NCBI GenBank assembly: GCA_026387475.1
Contig: JAPLLN010000045.1
Span: 1 to 32,220 of the forward strand
Length of the DNA stretch: 32,220 bases
Source of the DNA: Candidatus Omnitrophota bacterium
Lineage (GTDB): Bacteria; Omnitrophota; Gorgyraeia; Gygaellales; Profunditerraquicolaceae
Direction of reading: 5' to 3'
Shown here: one piece after another, positions 28,498 to 32,220 of the stretch
Position numbering within the stretch: position 1 is the stretch's first letter
Layout: each line of letters begins with the position of its first letter
Notes under the pieces: model-generated
What the model was told of the DNA's origin: nothing
Databases searched by the model: none
The model's input: the letters and a program-made list of their open reading frames with translations, nothing else
Translations under genes and position numbers: made by a program

Positions 28498-29405
28498 TGA
28501 AAATCTTTCATGGGATTGAGAATATTGGCAGGTTAAAGAAGCCGGTGGCAGCGCTCGGAGTGTTTGACGGCGTGCATTGCGGCCATATAAAGATTTTAAA
28601 AGGCGCGGTCAAGCAGGCGCGTAAAATAAAAGGGACGAGTGTCGCCGTGACCTTCTGGCCCCATCCGCAAAAAGAAGGGAGCTTGTATTCTCTTGAACAT
28701 CGCTTAAGGTTGATTGCTAAGCTGGGGATTCAGGCAAGTGTCGTCATTAATCTCAATCCGCATCTTCGTAAATTAAGCGCCGGAGATTTTATTAAAAATA
28801 TACTAGTAAAAAGGTTCGGCGTAAAATATATTTACGTCGGAAAGAACTTCAAGTTTGGAAAAGGCGCGAGAGGGGATGTAAAGTTATTAAATAGATTGTC
28901 GCGGGAGTATGGTTTTAAAGTCAAAGCCTTTGGTGTGGTAAAAGTAAATCATGAACCCGTCAGCAGCACGCTTATCCGCGCGCTGATCAGGACGGGCAAG
29001 CTTAAAGAAGCCCAGAGGTTGCTTACCCGGCCCGTAAGTGTTTTAGGCACGGTGATCAAAGGCTCGTCGGTCGCCAGAAAATTAGGATATCCTACGGCAA
29101 ATATTGATCCGCACCACGAAGTGACGCCGCCTCCGGGTATTTACGCCGTCACCGTAATCTATAACAATAAAAAATTATACGGGGCATGCTACATAGGCAG
29201 GAAGCCTACTTTCGGGATATCAAAAGAAAAGCATATCGAAGTCCATATTTTTGATTTTAAAAAAAATATCTATTCTGAATTTCTGGAGATACGGTTTGTT
29301 AAAAAGATAAGGGATGATAAAAAATTCTCCGATACTTCGGTTTTAGCGGAGAATATCAAAAAAGACATGATCTCCATCCGTTCCTTATTCATGCCCTCCC
29401 ATTAA
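28497..29405 (+). CDS. ribF: Bifunctional riboflavin kinase / FAD synthetase
   Basis: 'ALGVFDGVHCGHIKILKGA', 'YVGKNFKFGKGARGD', 'SSTLIRALI', kinase 'VARKLGYPTANIDP'. Confidence 0.96.
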   Translation: MKIFHGIENIGRLKKPVAALGVFDGVHCGHIKILKGAVKQARKIKGTSVAVTFWPHPQKEGSLYSLEHRLRLIAKLGIQASVVINLNPHLRKLSAGDFIKNILVKRFGVKYIYVGKNFKFGKGARGDVKLLNRLSREYGFKVKAFGVVKVNHEPVSSTLIRALIRTGKLKEAQRLLTRPVSVLGTVIKGSSVARKLGYPTANIDPHHEVTPPPGIYAVTVIYNNKKLYGACYIGRKPTFGISKEKHIEVHIFDFKKNIYSEFLEIRFVKKIRDDKKFSDTSVLAENIKKDMISIRSLFMPSH

Positions 29406-29481
29406 ATACCACAACAGCTATCCTAAGTAACCTTCCAGGTACACTACCCCTTGTAAAACATCAAGTTAGGGAATATTTTTC

Positions 29482-29510
29482 TTGACAAAGGGGGGTATTT
29501 TTACTACAAT
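29482..29510 (+). promoter_or_regulatory. dcw-cluster promoter
   Basis: TTGACA (29482-29487), 17-nt spacer, TACAAT (29505-29510). Confidence 0.85.
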
Positions 29511-29520
29511 TTACCTACAA

Positions 29521-29550
29521 GTGGGAGAAAGTGGAGTAAAGTGGAAGGAG
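29521..29550 (+). promoter_or_regulatory. Three 10-bp-phased MraZ-box-like direct repeats
   Basis: GTGGGAGAAA GTGGAGTAAA GTGGAAGGAG immediately upstream of mraZ. Confidence 0.85.
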
Positions 29551-29560
29551 CGTTAAAGCT

Positions 29561-29998
29561 ATGTTCTATGGTGAGTTCGTACATTCCATAGACCGTAAAG
29601 GTCGTCTTATCTTACCTGCCAAATTCAGGGAAGTAGCCAAAAATCATTTCATAGAAAAATTTTATATAACGCGCGGCTTGGATAAGTGTTTATTTATGCT
29701 CGCGGAAGAAGAGTGGCGAACGCAAGAGAGCAAACTTAAGGCCATGCCTTTTACCAAACAGCAGTCGCGCACATTCAATCGTTTGTATTTCTCCGGGGCG
29801 ATGGAAGTGATCCCGGATTCGCAGGGGAGAATATTGCTTGCGCAAAACCTGAAAGATTACGCCGAGATCAAAAAAGACGTGATCATCGTCGGTGTCTCTA
29901 ACCGCGTCGAAATCTGGGCGAAAAATAAATGGGAAGAGTTTTACGGTAATTCCCGTTCCTCTTACGAAGAGATATCCGAGAAGTTAATGGATATTTAA
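29561..29998 (+). CDS. mraZ: Transcriptional regulator MraZ
   Basis: 'MFYGEFVHSIDRKGRLILPAKFRE', second AbrB-like 'GAMEVIPDSQGRILLAQNLKDYA'. Confidence 0.97.
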   Translation: MFYGEFVHSIDRKGRLILPAKFREVAKNHFIEKFYITRGLDKCLFMLAEEEWRTQESKLKAMPFTKQQSRTFNRLYFSGAMEVIPDSQGRILLAQNLKDYAEIKKDVIIVGVSNRVEIWAKNKWEEFYGNSRSSYEEISEKLMDI

Positions 29999-30000
29999 AA

Positions 30001-30894
30001 GTGGTTTATCATGTTCCGGTTATGCCGGATGAAGTCATAAAGTTTTTGAATTTAAAGCCCGGTCAGCTGATAGTAGACGCCACCATGGGGACAGGGGGCC
30101 ACAGCGAAATGATCCTGGAGCGGATAACCCCCAAGGGCAGGCTGATAGGGATTGACCGGGATAAGGATTCTTTAGAGATCTGCAGAAGAAGGTTAGAAAG
30201 GTTTACGGGCACTTTTCAATTGGTGCATGGCAACTTCGCCCAGGTCGATGTGATACTAAAGGATTTGAAGATAAAGAAGATCGACGGTATATTATTCGAT
30301 CTGGGTATTTCGACATTTCAGTTAAAAGATAAGGACCGGGGGTTCAGTTTCCTGGAGGAGGGCCCTTTGGATATGCGTATGGACAGGACAAGTTACTTCT
30401 CGGCTTACGACCTGGTGAATAACCTTAAAGAAAAGGAGATCTCCGATCTCCTTTGGTCGTTCGGAGAAGAGAGGTGGCATAACCGTATCGCGCGCATCAT
30501 TGTGGAAGAGAGGGAGAGGCATCCGATCACCACTACCGCGCAGCTGGCAAATATCGCAGCCAGATCCGTGCCTGTGCGCTACCGCCATAGCCATTACAAG
30601 ATACATCCGGCGACGCGGACATTCCAGGCGGTGCGTATCGCGGTAAACCGCGAGCTGGAGATCTTGGAAGGCGCTTTGAACAAAGGCATTGAGTTTTTGA
30701 AAATAAAAGGTAGAATATGCGTCATTTCCTTCCATTCGCTGGAAGACCGCATCGCTAAACATACTTTTAAAAAAGCCCAGGCAGAAGGCTTAATAAATAT
30801 ACTTACGCCTAAACCCTTGACCCCTGCGCAGCTTGAGGTGGAGAGTAATCCCTCCAGCCGCAGCAGCAAGTTCAGGGCAGCGGAGAAGATATAA
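30001..30894 (+). CDS. rsmH: 16S rRNA (cytosine(1402)-N4)-methyltransferase
   Basis: 'HVPVMPDEVIKFLNLKPGQLIVDATMGTGGHSEMIL', 'FDLGISTFQLKDKDRGFSFLEEGPLDMRMD', 'ISFHSLEDRIAK'; GTG start. Confidence 0.97.
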   Translation: MVYHVPVMPDEVIKFLNLKPGQLIVDATMGTGGHSEMILERITPKGRLIGIDRDKDSLEICRRRLERFTGTFQLVHGNFAQVDVILKDLKIKKIDGILFDLGISTFQLKDKDRGFSFLEEGPLDMRMDRTSYFSAYDLVNNLKEKEISDLLWSFGEERWHNRIARIIVEERERHPITTTAQLANIAARSVPVRYRHSHYKIHPATRTFQAVRIAVNRELEILEGALNKGIEFLKIKGRICVISFHSLEDRIAKHTFKKAQAEGLINILTPKPLTPAQLEVESNPSSRSSKFRAAEKI

Positions 30895-30895
30895 G

Positions 30896-31264
30896 ATGAA
30901 ATTATCCAAGTTCATGTCCGTAGTCGGCTTCATCACCTGTTTTTCCCTTCTCTACGTCTACCAGCAGTCCGAGATCTTCCGTATGGCTTATGTGGGCCAG
31001 AAGAACCATGTGGAATTCCAGGAATTGCTTGATAAGAACAGCCAGCTAAGATACAATATAGGCAGGAGTGCTTCCCTTGTTCAGATAGGGAGCAAGATCT
31101 CGGATTCAACGGAATTTCAGATGCCCGATAGTTATAAACTGGTAAGGCTCGCGCCTTCCCGCGAAGGTTACAGTTTAAGAGATGAAAGTTCCGGCAGGCA
31201 GACGCTCTTATCCAAGATCTTCGGTATTAAGAGCCAGGCCGAGGCAAGGACTTTAAGCCCTTAA
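30896..31264 (+). CDS. ftsL: FtsL-like cell division protein
   Basis: Small single-TM protein with coiled-coil-like region between rsmH and ftsI; ATG at 30896, not 30833 which lies inside rsmH. Confidence 0.72.
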   Translation: MKLSKFMSVVGFITCFSLLYVYQQSEIFRMAYVGQKNHVEFQELLDKNSQLRYNIGRSASLVQIGSKISDSTEFQMPDSYKLVRLAPSREGYSLRDESSGRQTLLSKIFGIKSQAEARTLSP

Positions 31265-31290
31265 TCAGTTCCATCCAACTTTTATAAATT

Positions 31291-32220
31291 GTGCATATAG
31301 GCAACTCTCGCCCCAAAAGCGAGGCGGTATTCCTGGTTTTTCTTACCCTGCTTCTGTTTTTTATCCTACGGCTTTCCTACATCCAGTTTTTCCGTTCTAA
31401 CTATCTTTCGGAATTAGCCAACAAACAGCATAATTTATTCGTAGAATTAGAGCCACTGCGCGGGACTATTTATGACTCGAGTTTAAGGCCCGAGGCAATA
31501 AATTTGGCCGCGCCCTCGCTCTACGCCTCTCCAAATGAAATAAAAGATAAGGAAGGCGCTGTAAAAAAGCTGGCCCCCATATTAAAAGTCGATTATGCCT
31601 ACTTAAGAGACAGGTTTAATCGCAAGAAATCATTTGTCTGGATCAAGCGTAAGCTTTCTCCCGAGGAATCGCAGGCGGCCAAGGATTTGAAGATCAAGGG
31701 CCTGGGTTTTATTAAGGAAAGCAAGAGGACATATCCTAATAATTATCTGGCCAGCCATGTCATCGGCTTCGCCGGACTCGATAATACCGGCCTAGAGGCG
31801 ACAGAGTTAAACTACGACAAATTCCTTAAAGGAGAACCGGGGTGGGCGATATTTTTGCGCGATGCCCGCCAGAAGAGGCTGGATCTCTGGCAGAAGATGG
31901 TCCTTCCTAAGGACGGATACAGCCTCGTATTGACCATTGATGAAGTCATCCAGTATATCGCCGAGCGCGAACTGGATAAAGCGTACAGGAAATATCACGC
32001 AAAAGGGGCGAGCATCGTCGTGATGGACCCGCGCACCGGCGCGATTCTCGCTCTGGCTAACCGGCCTACTTATGATTTAAACGACCCTAACGGTGTAACG
32101 AAAGACAAGACCCGGGACAGGGCGGTCGCAGATATGTTCGAGCCCGGTTCGGTCTTTAAAATCGTCACTGCTTCCGCAGCACTCGAAGAAAAGAAGGTCA
32201 CCGAAGGAGATAGATTTTTC
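31291..32220 (+). CDS. ftsI: Penicillin-binding protein 2 / FtsI-type transpeptidase, 3'-truncated by window edge
   Basis: GTG start, frame open to window end: 'LRLSYIQFFRSNYLSELANKQHNLFVELEPLRGTIYDSSLRPEAINLAAPSLYA', 'VVMDPRTGAILALANRPTYDLNDPN', SxxK in 'FEPGSVFKIVTA'. Not in the supplied ORF track because it lacks a stop. Confidence 0.95.
   Translation, partial: MHIGNSRPKSEAVFLVFLTLLLFFILRLSYIQFFRSNYLSELANKQHNLFVELEPLRGTIYDSSLRPEAINLAAPSLYASPNEIKDKEGAVKKLAPILKVDYAYLRDRFNRKKSFVWIKRKLSPEESQAAKDLKIKGLGFIKESKRTYPNNYLASHVIGFAGLDNTGLEATELNYDKFLKGEPGWAIFLRDARQKRLDLWQKMVLPKDGYSLVLTIDEVIQYIAERELDKAYRKYHAKGASIVVMDPRTGAILALANRPTYDLNDPNGVTKDKTRDRAVADMFEPGSVFKIVTASAALEEKKVTEGDRFF

Noticed and set aside
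30833-31264. FtsL start at 30833
   Set aside because: Would lie inside rsmH with a non-conserved Arg/Ala-rich prefix; ATG 30896 directly after the rsmH stop is more plausible.

Overview
The window is a gene-dense bacterial chromosome segment. Inference from gene content and from the 'TTYYPSPYGNYNEL' surface-protein signature: probably Candidatus Omnitrophota or a relative. Left to right it contains: a truncated MsrA/MsrB fusion; an AsmA-like / DUF3568-like lipoprotein / AsmA-like cassette; a SpeD-like pyruvoyl decarboxylase, YkgJ-like Cys-cluster protein, DRE-TIM aldolase, KDPG aldolase and a conserved hypothetical; rpsO-pnp-ftsK-rodZ-like-rimO-pgsA-pgpA; convergent thpR and pncC/cinA; an FMN-riboswitch-controlled riboflavin operon (ribBA-ribH-nusB-PHP-ribD-ribE); tRNA-Pro(CGG) followed by a small accessory pair (Cys-rich secreted surface protein plus M64-like metalloprotease); acyP-ligA-lipoprotein-MBL-xerD-cca-rbfA-nrnA-ribF; and the start of a dcw cluster (mraZ-rsmH-ftsL-ftsI). 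Most of it is core genome. The observations most worth following up are: (1) a lipoprotein gene split by one in-frame TAG (24003-24005) with protein-like sequence on both sides; (2) the secreted Cys-rich protein + M64-like protease pair directly after tRNA-Pro; (3) a SpeD-like protein that keeps the Ser/His/Cys catalytic residues but has no spermidine synthase nearby and lacks the WPE segment; (4) an apparently bistable palindromic element immediately before ribH; (5) an FMN riboswitch whose terminator/antiterminator logic can be read from an exact 10-nt complementarity; (6) a phased triple MraZ box at the dcw promoter. No CRISPR array, transposon, prophage or multi-gene defence system was recognised.
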